Assembly: GCA_030248295.1 (NCBI GenBank)
Contig: JASANH010000784.1
Location: forward strand, 18,655-82,654
Direction of reading: 5' to 3'
Length of the DNA stretch: 64,000 nt
Source of the DNA: Mesodorylaimus sp. YZB2_4
Lineage: Eukaryota; Nematoda; Enoplea; Dorylaimida; Dorylaimidae
Shown here: in pieces, positions 44,286-56,343 of the stretch
Layout of the letters: every line of letters starts with the position of its first letter
Position numbering within the stretch: the stretch's first letter is position 1
The notes under the pieces: generated by a model
Database searches by the model: none
Told to the model about the DNA's origin: nothing
Seen by the model: only the letters and a program-made list of their open reading frames with translations
Translations under genes and position numbers: made by a program

Positions 44286-45191
44286 AGTCCTCCCCCCCCT
44301 CACAGATGCATGACCTCAACATGGCAATCCTGACAGTACAGGACAGTACATACCCCGGCTCCACACAGGCGAGGAGCAAAAGGCAACGTAAACATTTCTA
44401 CCCACTTGCCGGGGCCGCCTCGCTGAAAAAAAAACAACCATTACTCATGCCGCCTGGATGACAATTTCTCGGCTCACATTCAGACAGAGCGATACAAGGT
44501 GACTTTTTTCATATGATCGAAATACCTAGTTAATTAACTCACTGAACGGATAAAGTATAATTCTGGCAGCGAGAGAAATCCTAATATTTCGGTCTCCGAA
44601 GTCCGTTTGTGATGGAAAAAGTATCCGGCCATGTCAAATCGATCACGTAAAAACTCGAATTCCGCATTCATGATTTAGCCAATTCACTCCTTCTCATTCC
44701 CCCGAATTATTTATGTAAAACTGCCGAAATTACCGCAGTCTCCCCCGCCGCGCACATCCCGCGCGGCAAAAGTCGCACGGGGGAGGGCGGAAGCGGGATT
44801 TATAATTGCCAAACGGTCCTGCCATGTCTACGTCCCTTTAACCGTAAATTGGGCCCCCGTCCCATTTCAATAAAAATTACCTGAAAACGTTCTTTTTTTA
44901 ACACTGACATCATCTTTGCCCTAATGCAACGTGGAAACAGAGTGCCTATAATAAAAATTGATTCATTGTCTTTATTTATTTTTCTAGTATTATATTTTTA
45001 TGGAATTACCCAACTATTAATTTGTTTATTTCTTATCATTAAATTTTACATTTTTTAATCAGGTAATGAAAAATATAAATACTATTACTTCATATTTCTC
45101 CCATTCCCAGGATACCCCAAAAAGCGCGCACATGCATAGGTACATTTGCGACGTAAAAAAGAGCGCGAAAATTTTAATTTCATGTTCTTAC

Positions 45192-45340
45192 CAATAATGC
45201 GATGAAACGAAACCACAACCAACAGCTTTTCGCAATCGTCGTCATCATTCTGGTTCAGGTTTTCGATGAAAATTAGCAATCCAACAATTTTTTGATTGTT
45301 AGCACGTGTGTTTGCGCGTGTTACAGCAAATTTATGGAAT
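45192..45340 (-). CDS. Single coding exon of an unknown gene
   Basis: Open minus-strand stretch NQKIVGLLIFIENLNQNDDD followed by DCEKLLVVVSFHRIIG, ending at a strong donor TTG|GTAAGA (45191). The upstream boundary is unclear. No family recognised. A short frame at 45627-45761 on the plus strand opens with a signal-like MVCKRFLLVFFILF but is otherwise unsupported. Confidence 0.3.
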
Positions 45341-46204
45341 ATAAATGGTAGTGAAATTTTTTCAAAAATATGTTTCACACAATCAGTGAGCTAAGTATCC
45401 TTACCGACCCTACCCGTTCACTGAAGGCTATGAAAACTGATGAAGTTCGTCTTATTCGCATGAATTTGTATCCACCCAGCAACGTACAACAACGCACTTC
45501 GCATTCGTGTTTAGACTGCAAATACCAGTTCCCCTTATCATTGCCCCTCGCTTCACATGTTTCGCTCTTAGCCGAAGACAAAACGCATCTAAACCAAGTT
45601 TTGATAGACTCACGAGAACATTTTCCATGGTTTGCAAGCGTTTTCTATTAGTTTTTTTTATTCTGTTTCCGAAAAATTCCTCATCTGCCGGTTCCCAATC
45701 CCTCAATGCATACCTCTTCCTAACTGATCACGGTCAAGGAGTCAACCTGCCCCAGCTGTGATGCGTCTGTGTAAAATGCTATAAATGTGGGAACTTTGTT
45801 TGAGAATCTTGTAAAAAAATGCTTGGCATCCCAAAAATGACATTTAGCAATGTTTAGTCTATGTAATAATATGAGCTGATTTGGTCGATTATTGTAGGGT
45901 CCATATTCACAGCTACGTTTGTGTTGTGCACGTGAAAGAACACTATAAATTGGGGCGTGATATTAATTCACGCGAATCATACTTTTCCTATCACACGCAT
46001 TAGTCAAAATACCCGCCCAGCCTTTTCAAAATAATCGATTGGGCCTGTAGATAAAAAGTGCGGCAACAGGCACGTCTGGCCTGGAGAAATTTGATGGTGG
46101 TTAGAAGGACTGTATGCATATGTATGCGCCCACACACCTTCGACAGTGGGCCTAGAGACGCCGCCGCTACTGTAAATAGTGCACATTTTTTTCCTTCGAA
46201 GAAG

Positions 46205-46507
46205 CTCGTCCAATCCTACATTGCACCCCTTCCAGGTCTTTTTCACCCAATTCAAAGTGGTTTTTTTGCGCAGAAAGGGAAGAATCACTCTAAATGATAA
46301 AGAAAACCACTTTGACAATTAGGAAGGACGCCTAGATTTTTCCATGATTGCATAAGACGTTAAAAAATTAGCAGCTTACTGGTCCATTTGGGTGCCCGAA
46401 TTGTGATCCAGCGGGTCTTCCGAAACGTCCCCACCAACAAACCAATCCATAAGCGCCTTGGTGATTGTCGCCGTCGATTGACGTGAAGAGCCGGCTAAGA
46501 TGACAGT
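46205..46507 (-). pseudogene. Partial duplicate of the 16430-17656 gene (exons 2-3 and intron)
   Basis: Collinear with 16831-17123, same orientation, about 85-90 percent identical, including the intron. It carries FLRKKTTLNWVKKTWKGCN. Exon 2 sequence is cut off at 46507, and the following DNA (46508-46660) has short ACAAAACATACTCCTG repeats. An extra 3-bp insertion in FLRK coding and the lost flanks mark it as a fragment. Confidence 0.8.
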
Positions 46508-46879
46508 AGTAGTTATCCCTGGTACTTTGGGGAGCACACATGTGGTATAGGCAATGCTTTAAGATACCCCTGTACAAAACATACTCCTGCCTGTACAAAA
46601 CATACTGCTGTACAGAACATACTCCTGTTATCCCTGGCGCTTTGGGGGTGCAATGCTTCAAGATATGCCAATGTATTGTATATGCAGACTGCTCCTCGTT
46701 TTTCCAGACAGTCGACTCCCCCTACTGCTTTCCTCTCTCTCTTTCCCAAGCCAGGAAAACCACACCAAGCATACGTAATGAAGCCAGCCCGTGTGGCGTC
46801 CGAACAGTCCTTTTAGGGTGCAACGCTTTACGATATACCGTCACCAGTAAGTGTAAAAATGGAAACAAATAAGGGGCAG

Positions 46880-47665
46880 TCACTGTCTGCGGGCATAACC
46901 CTATGGTACAGTCGTAAAATCAGGAAGAACTATACGCTTGTCATATGTGACGCGATGGACCTTCTTTCTTATCACTGTCACGACTTGGCGCTGATGATTC
47001 CGTTCGATTCGTTATATGCGAATGACTGTTTCTTGCCTGTCTTTTTCGGTGACGAACGCCTGAACCTTGTCCCGCAAATTATCGACATTGATGTCGGCAG
47101 CAATATCGTTCGTGATTTCGAATCCTTCCCCATGATACTGATCCTCATTTTCTTTTCTCTCGTGCTCCAAACTTTATAGGCGTAATGCTTCGGCCCGCCG
47201 CTAACAAACTCGGTTATCCAACTACCTATACCATAATCTTTTTAAAGTTCATCAGTCATCTCACCTGAAAGGATTATTGGTCACATAAAAAGCAGCCAAG
47301 TAGGATATATATAGGAAAAGCTCAAGTTACCCAGGAAATTTCCAGCCGCTGGTTGATGAATGTCGCTGGGGCGATCGAGATAAATGACTGAGTCCGTGTC
47401 AAAGTAGAGCACTCGATCTTGCAGTTTTTCAATGTGACTGTACAACTTTAACCGAGCTTGGGCCGTCGTGTATGCCGCGATGACCGTGTTTCTGTTGGCT
47501 AGAACTTCCACAAATTCGTCTTGAATATCGTACATTTAACATTTTGTCATTGACAATGCGCACTGTCTTGGTGCATATGGCAGGATTGAATACCAATTTG
47601 AAAAAGGCTGCTGCTTCGGTGAAGTACTCAGATTTCGACAGCTTGCTTCGTTGCCCGAATTTTCC
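46880..47665 (-). pseudogene. Family B DNA polymerase, Polinton type, C-terminal half
   Basis: Minus-strand order: SF*GKFGQR (motif B NS-x-W-GKFGQR with the Trp codon now TAG, about 47650), then AAYTTAQARLKLY and the catalytic YFDTDSVIY (motif C, near 47395). These are followed by FLGNL, GEMTDEL, EFVSGGPKHYAYKV (about 47180), VTYDKR and a C-terminal block FTTVP*GY. These are diagnostic of the protein-primed polymerase of Maverick/Polintons. At least three frameshifts and several stops disrupt it. Exonuclease and the N-terminal half are missing. Motif C itself is intact. Confidence 0.88.
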
Positions 47666-48699
47666 CTAGAAGCTGAAATCAAGAGTTAGTTCAGATTGCA
47701 TGCTAAGAGGTGATCAGGAAGTATCGGAGTAGTCTGGGGAAGCACTTGGGTCATGAGGCCATGTGGTAATAGAGACGCGCCCTTAAGCACAGGGGCTGCC
47801 CTGACAGTCCCGAGGGGATCCCTGACCCTGACCTTGCTCCCCCGACGAGACCGACAGTAATTCCTAGGGGAATTCGACCGCGACTTAACGCATCTACGAC
47901 ACCAACCCTGACCCTGACTTGCACTAATTCAGGACCCGGCTCTGATTGTGGAGGCAATTTTCGACACTGGACCCTGCTTTGGAAGCACCAGTTCCCGTCT
48001 GATTAGTAGCTTCTTTATTTGATTCCCGGCACGGATTGCCTGAGGAGCGAGGCTGATTGACTCGGCTTAAGAAAAGCGCCGGGTTAATATCTTCGCTGAT
48101 TTCAGAACTGCTCAGAGATCGTGTTCTGTCCTTCCTATACCTTAAGGCGTGACGGGTCTGGAAATACTTATCACTGGAGGTCTGACTCTAGCTCTAGTTT
48201 ATTATGCAGTTTTAGGCGGACATGACGACAGACGGTCAATCGAGACTGGACAGTTCACTGGCCTAGAGCACTGGCATCTTCACGGATTCACAGTCGCCTG
48301 ACGAGTGCTAACAGTGCAACAGACATCTTCGGAACGATCACTGACCGAAATGCCTCCCAGTGGTGCGCCAAGCTCGTCTGTTCGTTAAACGCTTTCTAAA
48401 TGGGCACATAATTCACTGTATGTGATTTGTTCTAACATATTCCTCGTCATGTTCTAAGAAAATTACTCTTATGAAGTGAAACATATCATATTTAATAATT
48501 TTTCCCCGCTTACTCGTCTATAAATGTCGCCATAAAATAGCCGCCTGCCCGGGAAAGATTGTCCTTTTCGCCTGACAGGCTTTTGCTGCCACTAGCCCCA
48601 CCCGTATGAATACATGCTCGCGACGGTGTGGCCTGGAAAAGTAGATATTTAGGTAGTCATTCTGTTCATGAGACCTTATTATATTATAAGGAAAGCGTC
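47666..48699. other. Spacer
   Basis: GC-richer around 47750-47990. Open frames lack domains and overlap on both strands. No supported gene. Confidence 0.4.
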
Positions 48700-49022
48700 T
48701 CACTTGCACGATTCATTTCCAGCTCATACCAGAAACAGTCGTCATGGACGGGCTGGAGGCCTGAGAAGCATTCCTGAACCCTGGCCCTGAACTCTGGCAA
48801 CTGATAGATTGCTGCCTCGTTGACTACATTCGGCAGGTCTCTCGAGACCACCAGAAAATCGCTGTGGTGCTGCAGCTTATGAAACCGAGGGTTCTCGGTC
48901 AAGTAGAACCTGTTGCAACATACGCACCAAAAAACGATGCGGTCTATTCCTCTGCAGGTTTTTGTACTAGTCACTGCCTTTGGCTCGAGCGCGATACAGT
49001 TCACAGTCTCGCTCGGCTTCAA
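48700..49022 (-). CDS. Cys/His-rich exon, unknown protein
   Basis: The frame contains VFWCVCCNRFYLTENPRFHK followed by LQHHSDF, a C-x2-CC...H...HH arrangement that could bind zinc, and ends near a donor-like CAA|GTGAGA (about 48702). Start uncertain. No family recognised. Confidence 0.35.
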
Positions 49023-51356
49023 CTATGACCTTAATCGTCTTATCTACTCGCACTTAATGGCCGTGTGATTGTATCTTGGCCCGGGCCATGAGGACGCACG
49101 CTAGCCAAGCTCGTTTCTCACTTCGCCCCTTCTTATCAGACTGCGGAACGGCACTGCTCATCGCCAGTGGGCAAATAGTGAAGTACGTTGAAATTTTCAG
49201 ACTCAATGCCTGTTTGATCTTCTCTCACCACAGTGCCCGCCAGAGTGCGTGATTATCCAGCCCATGTCATATCGTAAGTGTTTTATCAGAGCGGGTTAAC
49301 GATACTTTTGGCAGGCATATACGGCCACAGTACTCTTAAAACTCTCAGGTGTTAGCAAGGAAACCAAGATGCTAAGGGTAGGTGTCTGTCTAGAATCATG
49401 GTTGTGTCCTTGTACTGGCCCGTGTTTCTAGTTTGCTAAGTTCTGAAACGTTAAGATTCAGGACGTAGGGCGGGGTAGGGACATATAGAAGTCTCGGGCA
49501 CGACCTGTTCAGTCACGACATGTTAATCGTGAAAATCAGAAACTGAGATGTACATGGTACTGTATTAGAAAAAGTGGCAAACCATAAAAACGTAAAAGCA
49601 AGAGATCAAAAACAAGAATAAATACACGACTAGACTTCGAGGGCCCGATACGTACGTAAAAACAGGAAATAAAATAACCACACGACTGGCCTTTCAGCGG
49701 CCGATACGTATCTGAAATTGCATGAGGCAGGTTTTAGAATTTTCCGCCTGAGTTTCTTGAAATCGAGCCTAATGAAGACTTTAGTCCTAATTGAGCTCTT
49801 CTGAATGGGAGCTTGAATCAGTTGCGCACGGTCGCTCCTTAGAGTATGTTAAAATTTCTTTCCGCAGAAGTCGAATCGTACGATAGCCCAGGCGCCCGCA
49901 CCGGGATCGATCGTCTTGTATTTCACATATTTGAATCGCCCGTTCGCCAGGGGGAGGCTTTTTCTAAAAATCTTGACTGTGTGTACAGACCCATACTCAC
50001 GCTCTTGCCTGATTTGGCAAGTCCTGCAGAGACAAGATTAAGGAGGCGAGATTCAGAGACGAGATTCAGAAGATATACAAGTCTCAGACGCTCATGTCCA
50101 CGAAGGGGAGAGAAAGAGAGAGAGAGAGACTGATCATAAAATCAAGACTGCAAAGTACATAGCACCGTATTTGCACATCTATATACACAGAACTGAGAAA
50201 GTACCAAACAAGGCGACATCGATATCTATGCAGCTCATTTCGATCGATGAGACCAGCTCGAAAAACCCAAAACGTAACTGAAATAACATACAAAGAAACT
50301 TGTAAAATGTTAAGCTGGAATTAAATTACAGGAGCATTAGCTTAGAATTGCGGGGCCCAAACCCGAAGATAAGGCATGGTCAGCCTTATGTCCAGGGGTC
50401 TGAAGAGAGTCCTCCTAGGTAAGATATTATGCTTGGACTGAGTTGAGATAAGAAGGACTTTAAAATTTCATCTGACTCTAGGCTAATTTCGGAGGATTGC
50501 CCCAGTGAGTCCGTAAAGGGCTCAGAAATGTTTTATACTGTTTAGTAAAAGAATTTCTTTCAGTGAGTGCTGTTTTCACCGGGAAAGCGAAACTTGTACT
50601 TGACTTCGACAATTCGAGGAGCCAGAGGATTTGGAGGGCCTCTGAAAAAATAAGGATCTGGTGAACGATTTGCTCGGGTCGGTGGTGGTATGACCAATGA
50701 ATGCAGATGTATGATCGGAACTTGAGCTGGCATAATCTCCAACGGGTAGGATGATTTCGTCCTGGCGGCACCAGGAGAAAAAACGAATTCTAAAATCCAC
50801 TTGCGTTAATCGAGGCTCGTTCGTCGATGGAACTTGACCGTAGAAGAAAGGCACCGAGGCCTGATTGTTGACCAGTTGGGGGGGGGGGGATGATGATCGA
50901 TTCTGCGACCGGTGGGGCGACCGGTGGGGCCATTATAAAAATTATGAGAAAAGGTTTTTGAAATAAATTGGGGCGAGAAGATAACATGAGACAATAACAA
51001 GAACGAGTCACAGGTCATTCCCGCTAGGATGAAGTAGCCTTTGCCCGGCTGACCTGAAGGTCAGGTGAGCCTACTGTATTCTCGCGACGCTCATGTCTGC
51101 AAAGTTTTTGCCTTCTCGAACTATGGCTCAGTCAAAAAATAGTTTAATGATCGATCGTGAATTTATATGACATTTAAAATCAGACGACGTCACCTACTAT
51201 GCGTGCTTACTATCACTATCTCTCGATCTTTATTTATGCCACCTCAAGTACTCTCATTCGGATTTTGCTGACGATAGCAGGCTCGTCAGAGAGCCTTGTA
51301 CCTAAAAAGGATGCCCGCAAGTTAAGAAGCGGAGGACTGCAGGGGACAGATTTTGC
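49023..51356. other. Spacer, low-complexity tracts
   Basis: Two copies of a unit of about 64 bp with CACGACT and CGATACGTA (49612-49740), an (AG)n tract (50108-50128) and a G9 tract (50880). Minus-strand frames near 50478-51011 share one register broken by a stop and begin MAPPVAPPVAES, but no domain supports them. Confidence 0.4.
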
Positions 51357-51850
51357 TTACTTGTCCAGACCACCGACCATATTTTCAGTATCGGTCTTGT
51401 AGATCTTGTCCGTGGAGCTTGCTCTTTTCCCGCTCATCTGGCACACCGCTTTTATCTTGATCACCTTCTCCGATCTGGGCGCCAGGCGGAGGATGTGATC
51501 GAAGCCTATTCGACCCATATGGCCTGATCTAAAATGGCTATTACAACGTGAACTCCGGCGCAGGCCTGGCTGTCGGAGACCTCGCAAATGTCGTCGGAAA
51601 AATACCCTAAAAGAGAGCATGGTCTCGATGAGCTACAGTATGCCCCCTTTCCCTTAGCGGGGCAGGTACCTTTATCCATGCAGACCACTTCGAATCGCCC
51701 ATGATCCGCCATTCTCTTGCTCAGAGTTTCTGTTTCAAGATGGGCAGTCGCCATCTGACCCGAGTGGGTCACCACTTCGCCCTCGCTCGTGTACCTCGTG
51801 TCGATTGTATGCTTCACGAGGAGGCATCGAAGATGGAAATGCAATTCAAG
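51357..51850 (-). pseudogene. Thymidine kinase (TK1-type), inactivated
   Basis: Frame one (about 51850-51520): RCLLVKHTIDTRYTSEGEVV, THSGQMATA, FEVVCMDKGT and VHVVIAILD. Frame two (about 51545-51357): LRLAPRSEKVIKIKAVC, MSGKRASSTDKI and VGGLDK. The ordered blocks are those of TK1 (K-D-T-R-Y, T-H-D, I-D-E-G-Q, A-L-D-G, EKV-K-L-AVC, C-G-A-x-F-T, V-GG-D-KY). The catalytic E of DEGQ is K here, the Q is T, one zinc Cys is Ser, and a frameshift joins the halves. The P-loop exon is missing upstream. TK makes dTMP and is common in both animals and large DNA viruses. Confidence 0.78.
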
Positions 51851-51968
51851 TGCTGGGGACTCAGCTTGTCATCAAATTTTTGAATGATGAGTTTCGTTTT
51901 AGAGACAGAGAAAAAATGGATTTATTCGAATCAAAAGTAACCAAGTCGGTTAGAGCTTTTGGGGAAAA

Positions 51969-52855
51969 ATGATTCATGTAATTCAAGCACTTCCGGACAG
52001 TGTAACAGTTGAAAAGGGACTGTGGGGCTCGCTGTTGGCCCAGGCCCCAAAGGAAGAGATTTCAGTTTACCACGGGAAAAAGAAGTCAGAACATAAAAAT
52101 CAAGAATTTAAATCAGAAAATTTAGGATTTGGGTCATGTGACGGATGGCCCGGGACTGAGAACCAGGATGACACAAATCTTTCATCGAAGAATAAATCTG
52201 AGGAGAAGGTGAGCAAGAATTCAGGGGTAGTGAATGGATCACTTTCTTTCCTTGAAATGCCCAAAAAAGTGAAAACTGAGGACGAAAGAAAAGAGAATCA
52301 ACACCTCCTTCAACTAATTGACTGCGAAGCAACGACGAAAACGATTAGACTAAGCAAAACTCTAAGAAAGTGTCTTTTCCTTTGAGTACGATTAAAGAGA
52401 AAAAAGAAGATTCAGATGGAGAGAGTCAGAGGGAAGATAACAAAGATTTGAAGATTGCACCATTTCCTAGTACTGTCACACCCTGCGATTTGTTTCAGAT
52501 CAATAAATCACAATTCCTTTCCGAAACCGATTTGCATCAAAAAATTTTGCTTCACTTCGATAGTTTCAAGATTTCGCCGTATAGTTTTTTCGGAGTTTTC
52601 CGCTCAGGATATTCTTTTACGGCAAAAAAGGTCCAGGACTGGCTCATTACAAAGAATTTTTCGCCCTGCAGACGATTTTAAAAAATTCCTTTGTGGTCTT
52701 GGATGAAAGCATTTCGCAGTCACCTGTAGCTTGGCCATATACTGTCAGGGAGTCTCAATTCCCTGCCCAGGTTGAAATTTGCGCTGCACATGCCCTGGAG
52801 GGGTTGAATCGCTCTCGAGCTGCTTATGCTAAGGAGATCACTATGATTCGGTAGT
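51969..52855 (+). CDS. Lys/Glu-rich coding region, unknown, frames broken
   Basis: Three successive plus-strand stretches: 51969-52385 (Lys/Glu/Ser-rich), 52370-52681 (FFGVFRSGYSFTAKKVQDWL), and from about 52680 a third frame with VEICAAHALEGL ending near 52855. Transitions at 52380 and 52680 are short overlaps, suggesting single indels in one gene of about 290 codons. No family recognised. Confidence 0.35.
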
Positions 52856-52904
52856 CCTGGTTCCCTTCTCGCACTATACCACGAAGTGGCAGCAGAACGC
52901 CACA

Positions 52905-53190
52905 CGACTAACGACGTATGAGCGTGGATTTCGCCAACTAATAATGTTTAAGCACTATACTAGTATGTGCGTTTCCTCAACCTTGTTTGCTCATGGGATG
53001 TTTAACGGGGCCGCAATAGAGCGACCTCTCCCTTTTCATGTCGTGTCCAGGATCCTGCGTCAGGAGGGCCCGCGCTCTCTCTATAACCCGTTTTCTTCGA
53101 GAATGTTCACGCCCTCCACGTTCCTGCATAGGCCGCGTGTATATTCCTAAAGAAAACAGATAGGAGAAAAAGTGGGTCAGATCGCTACCT
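52905..53190 (-). repeat. Inverted copy of the exon-like repeat at 33205-33485
   Basis: See 33205-33485. On the minus strand it encodes the same YTRPMQERGGR and RALLTQDPGHD segments after a TTTTCTTTAG acceptor-like site. Confidence 0.7.
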
Positions 53191-53256
53191 GTCAAAAAAG
53201 AACGGCCGCCGTAAATTTTCCCGCACTGAACTCCTTTAATAAGCAGTCTACAGGCA

Positions 53257-53667
53257 CTATACTCCTTTGTCCTGCATTTCATAAAAAACAATGAGAAGGC
53301 GAGCTCGCCGATCTATGCCCCACAAGTGGGGTTTCGCCTGTTGCGTGAATCCCGTAGATTCTATCAACGCGTGTTGAAAGGACATGCTCAGTGAATAAAT
53401 CGTGGAGGAAAGAGGGCGAATGTCCCCGCCGACAGCCAGCAACATTCGGTAACGCTTTTTTACAGTAAAAATCTTCATCGGAAATTTGCCCAAAGGCCTT
53501 ATCATGGAGGCCTTTAAAAAGCATTTTGCGCCCTCACCGATCGTGCGCGCGGGGATTAGCAGCACCAGTCCGTATGGGTTTATCACATTCACGAACGCCT
53601 CCACGCCGTTCAGCGTTCTTATCAATCGATGCTCTGCGGGTCTGTGATCAGAGTCGAACATGCCCAC
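53257..53667 (-). CDS. Hypothetical protein with good coding character
   Basis: A 136-codon open frame with hydrophobic-basic alternation (GVEAFVNVINPYGLVLLIPA, MKIFTVKKRYRMLLAVGGDI). No domain recognised. The plus-strand alternative is Arg/Pro-rich and looks like a shadow. It is intact and lies upstream, on the same strand, of the 52905-53190 repeat. Confidence 0.4.
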   Translation of the reverse strand: MGMFDSDHRPAEHRLIRTLNGVEAFVNVINPYGLVLLIPARTIGEGAKCFLKASMIRPLGKFPMKIFTVKKRYRMLLAVGGDIRPLSSTIYSLSMSFQHALIESTGFTQQAKPHLWGIDRRARLLIVFYEMQDKGV

Positions 53668-53756
53668 GTGGCACCGCTTCCGCCCGAAAACGCCTGGACT
53701 TTGGCCGCTCGCAACACCACACCTTCTCCGTTGTCTAGTGACGCGAGGGCTTTATC

Positions 53757-54269
53757 ATGCTAAAGACCACACTTTCTCCGCTATCTTCCGCCGCTGCCGC
53801 CCGCCACATGCCCGCCTCAGACGATGCATTTGCTGATCGTCCTTGGCTACCGTGGTTTCTAATTGCTCCAGACCACGACTACGATGACAATTTAATAAAT
53901 GATGCGGACGCGCCTTTGGGTTCTGAAACTGGTGAAGATGCGATAGGAGCTTCTGGGAGTGATAATACGGAGTGCGTGAGTCAAAAACTTTTTAATGGAT
54001 ATCGAGGATTTCGTGAAGTTAACTCAGCAACACGGGTGCCATGGACTCAGTCGCGGTCTCATGCTGCTGCCACAAATGACCGCGGTGGAAAATGTGGCAA
54101 GGAGCTACCTTTAATGAAGGGTTTTGACCAGACTGCCCTCAAACCACAAGTAAGAGTGGCAATTGGTGTTTGCCTATTGCATCTAGTCGATAAAAAGTCT
54201 CGAGCTGTTGATTACATCGATATTTCGGAGACAAAATTCGATTCTGACTTTCGATTTATTATCCTATGA
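53757..54269 (+). CDS. Hypothetical 170-residue acidic protein
   Basis: The frame opens at an ATG at 53757, with a Ser/Ala-rich start, an acidic central part (PDHDYDDNLINDADAPLG) and a C-terminus that runs into the Tc1/mariner remnant. No known domain. The junction with the transposase remnant suggests that the end of the frame is mobile-element sequence. Confidence 0.3.
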   Translation: MLKTTLSPLSSAAAARHMPASDDAFADRPWLPWFLIAPDHDYDDNLINDADAPLGSETGEDAIGASGSDNTECVSQKLFNGYRGFREVNSATRVPWTQSRSHAAATNDRGGKCGKELPLMKGFDQTALKPQVRVAIGVCLLHLVDKKSRAVDYIDISETKFDSDFRFIIL

Positions 54270-54570
54270 GAGATTTTCCAGCAAAATGTTGCTCCATGTC
54301 ACACAGCCAAGCCAGTCAAGAGGTGAATCGCGGATTGAAATATCAATTGCATCGATAATATTGGTCTCCCAACCTTCCGATATCAAGCCAATCGAAAATT
54401 CGTTAGATTATGTCGATCTGAAATTCTTTAAAAATATGAATGAACTCTGGAATGCGATTAAGACTTTTTAGGAATCGATCCAGCCGATTTATGTCGAAAT
54501 TCGGTCAATAGTGTTCCACGACGTTTAAGAGAAACAGGACTATAAAGGACAGACGCCAGAATATTGATTG
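54255..54570 (+). pseudogene. Tc1/mariner transposase C-terminal remnant
   Basis: FQQNVAPCHTAKPVK (the FQQDNAPCHTA block, with the catalytic Asp replaced), SDIKPIENSLD (the SPDLNPIENLWD block) and MNELWNAIKTF, then further broken sequence resembling the S-x-P-x-R end. Stops and frame changes are frequent. Only the C-terminal third is present. Confidence 0.75.
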
Positions 54571-55380
54571 ATGTTATGTAAGTGTTGATCGATCCTGCGT
54601 CATTTCTATTAGTTTTTCCAGCGTTGAATTTGAGTTCATTGATGTAAGTTTCACACTCGTCTTGTCATTATGTGCCTTCTCTTTGCCCCAAAGAAATGTT
54701 GCTCTATACATGCAGGGAAACGGGGCTTCTTGTTCACGGGGCTTCAATTTTTTGTGGTAATCCGTAGTAGTTGAATGACGATTTCGAGCGCAAAGGAAAT
54801 TGTTGGCGCTGGTAGTTCACATTTTTTTGAATTTCCGAAACTAGGGAAAGTTAAAGTGGCAATGTCAAGTTGATTTCGCAAAATAATTAAATTATTTGAA
54901 GAAATTAGCATTTCCTGTTAAGTTTCAGGCTTGTGATGGGGCACTTAGGGCATCGGCGTGGCTTACAGAGAGATTCAATCTTCAGTTTTTGCGATTGTTT
55001 ATTCGACCTAATCCGAGGCTGTTTCTGCGGATGATTACCTTTTTTTACGAAACACTGAGCGAGTTGTTCTTCTTGAGTTCGCATTTTTGGTCAAGCTTTA
55101 GCGTACCAATGGTCAGAATTTTATTGGAACAATTGCTGGGGCGCAACAAGGGCGTTAGCTGGATCGATCAGAAAGGCTTGGCGATCCTCTTCCAAATGTA
55201 GTGTATTTTTATAACGATCCGGATTAGCCATTCGAAATACAATAATGCGTTCCATGCTGCAGCATCTGCTGTCTAGCCGAATAGGCCACCGTCAGGAAAT
55301 CGGCCGACACTTGAATCTTTTAAGCATCATATCGAAACAATCGACTTCTCCTGTACCTTAGTTGTATTCGAGCACAATTT
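54571..55380. other. Spacer with one short ORF
   Basis: ORF 54896-55201 (plus) is hydrophobic-aromatic and unsupported. Otherwise nothing recognised. Confidence 0.35.
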
Positions 55381-56343
55381 TCATCTTTCCTTTTCTGTAG
55401 TCTCGTGGTAGTGAAACGTCGGATGGTGCATCCGATTCCGACCCGTCCGAATTTTCTTCCGATTCTTCCTCTTGTCGTCGACGCCCTTGAACATGGCCAC
55501 AGCCAAGTACTTGTCCTCGTCAATGGCCACGAAGAAGTGGCGTGGAACAGTACTTTTCTGCGTGGAATGGGACACTTGGCGAACGCTCGTACAGTTCACC
55601 TCATACTGCGAACGCTTGGTGGTATTGGCTGACAATGTCAAATATGCAGGCCAACGACAAGAAGAACGGAATGCCTCCGAACTATACACGAAGGCCGCTC
55701 CTACACAAGTCGCAAAGGCTGACCGCTTTGGAATGCCCAGCCCTACAGTCTGCTAACCAGGCGGAGTGCGTAGAAGAGTGACTTCCTTTGCGAGCAACCA
55801 TTGAGCTATATTCATCGGCGGCATCAACCTTGGTGGCATCGAGTGACTCTGATTCAGTGAATGCCAAGTTACTAAAATACCTGTCGGTGAGGGTGCAGCA
55901 GATGGTGCAAGGTGGTTTCGCTCAGATACGGCGTTCCATATGCGAAAGCACGAGCCGACATTTGGATGTCACTCATCAACTGCTCCTTCTCGATCCAACG
56001 CTTGGGGCCCGCGCATTCTTTAAAAACGATCCAATCGTCGCTCAATGGGCTGCTGAGGGGATTCCACTCGTGTCTCCATGCGAGGGAGTCATTCCCAAGA
56101 AGGTGTGTCCGTCCATGGAAAACAGCGACAAGTGCTACCTGTACAAGCCTATGAAGTACTGTGGGCAATTATTATTCAAGGTTCGTGGTTCCAGCGACCT
56201 TGTGCATATGTCGCCAGAATGGGCATGTCACGATTTACTTCCGTTCATTCATTACGGAAAAAAACAGTGGTGAGTGGTCTACAGGCGATGGCTTCGCCCA
56301 AGTAGCCGATGTACCTGTGGCAATGCTCTGGAAGTACGATTAG
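55381..56343 (+). pseudogene. Uncharacterised coding region, several frames
   Basis: A series of overlapping open plus-strand frames: 55472-55756, 55788-56273 (161 codons) and 56161-56343. The longest contains VIPKKVCPSMENSDKCYLYK and CGQLLFKVRGSSDLVHM. The last contains GEWSTGDGFAQVADVPVAML. Frame changes near 55780 and 56265 suggest a decayed single gene. Minus-strand frames overlap throughout, so direction is a judgement. No family recognised. Confidence 0.35.

Noticed and set aside
50478-51011. Minus-strand Pro-rich frame as a single gene
   Set aside because: Interrupted by a stop, overlapped by two other open frames, and contains a G9 tract likely to shift frames.
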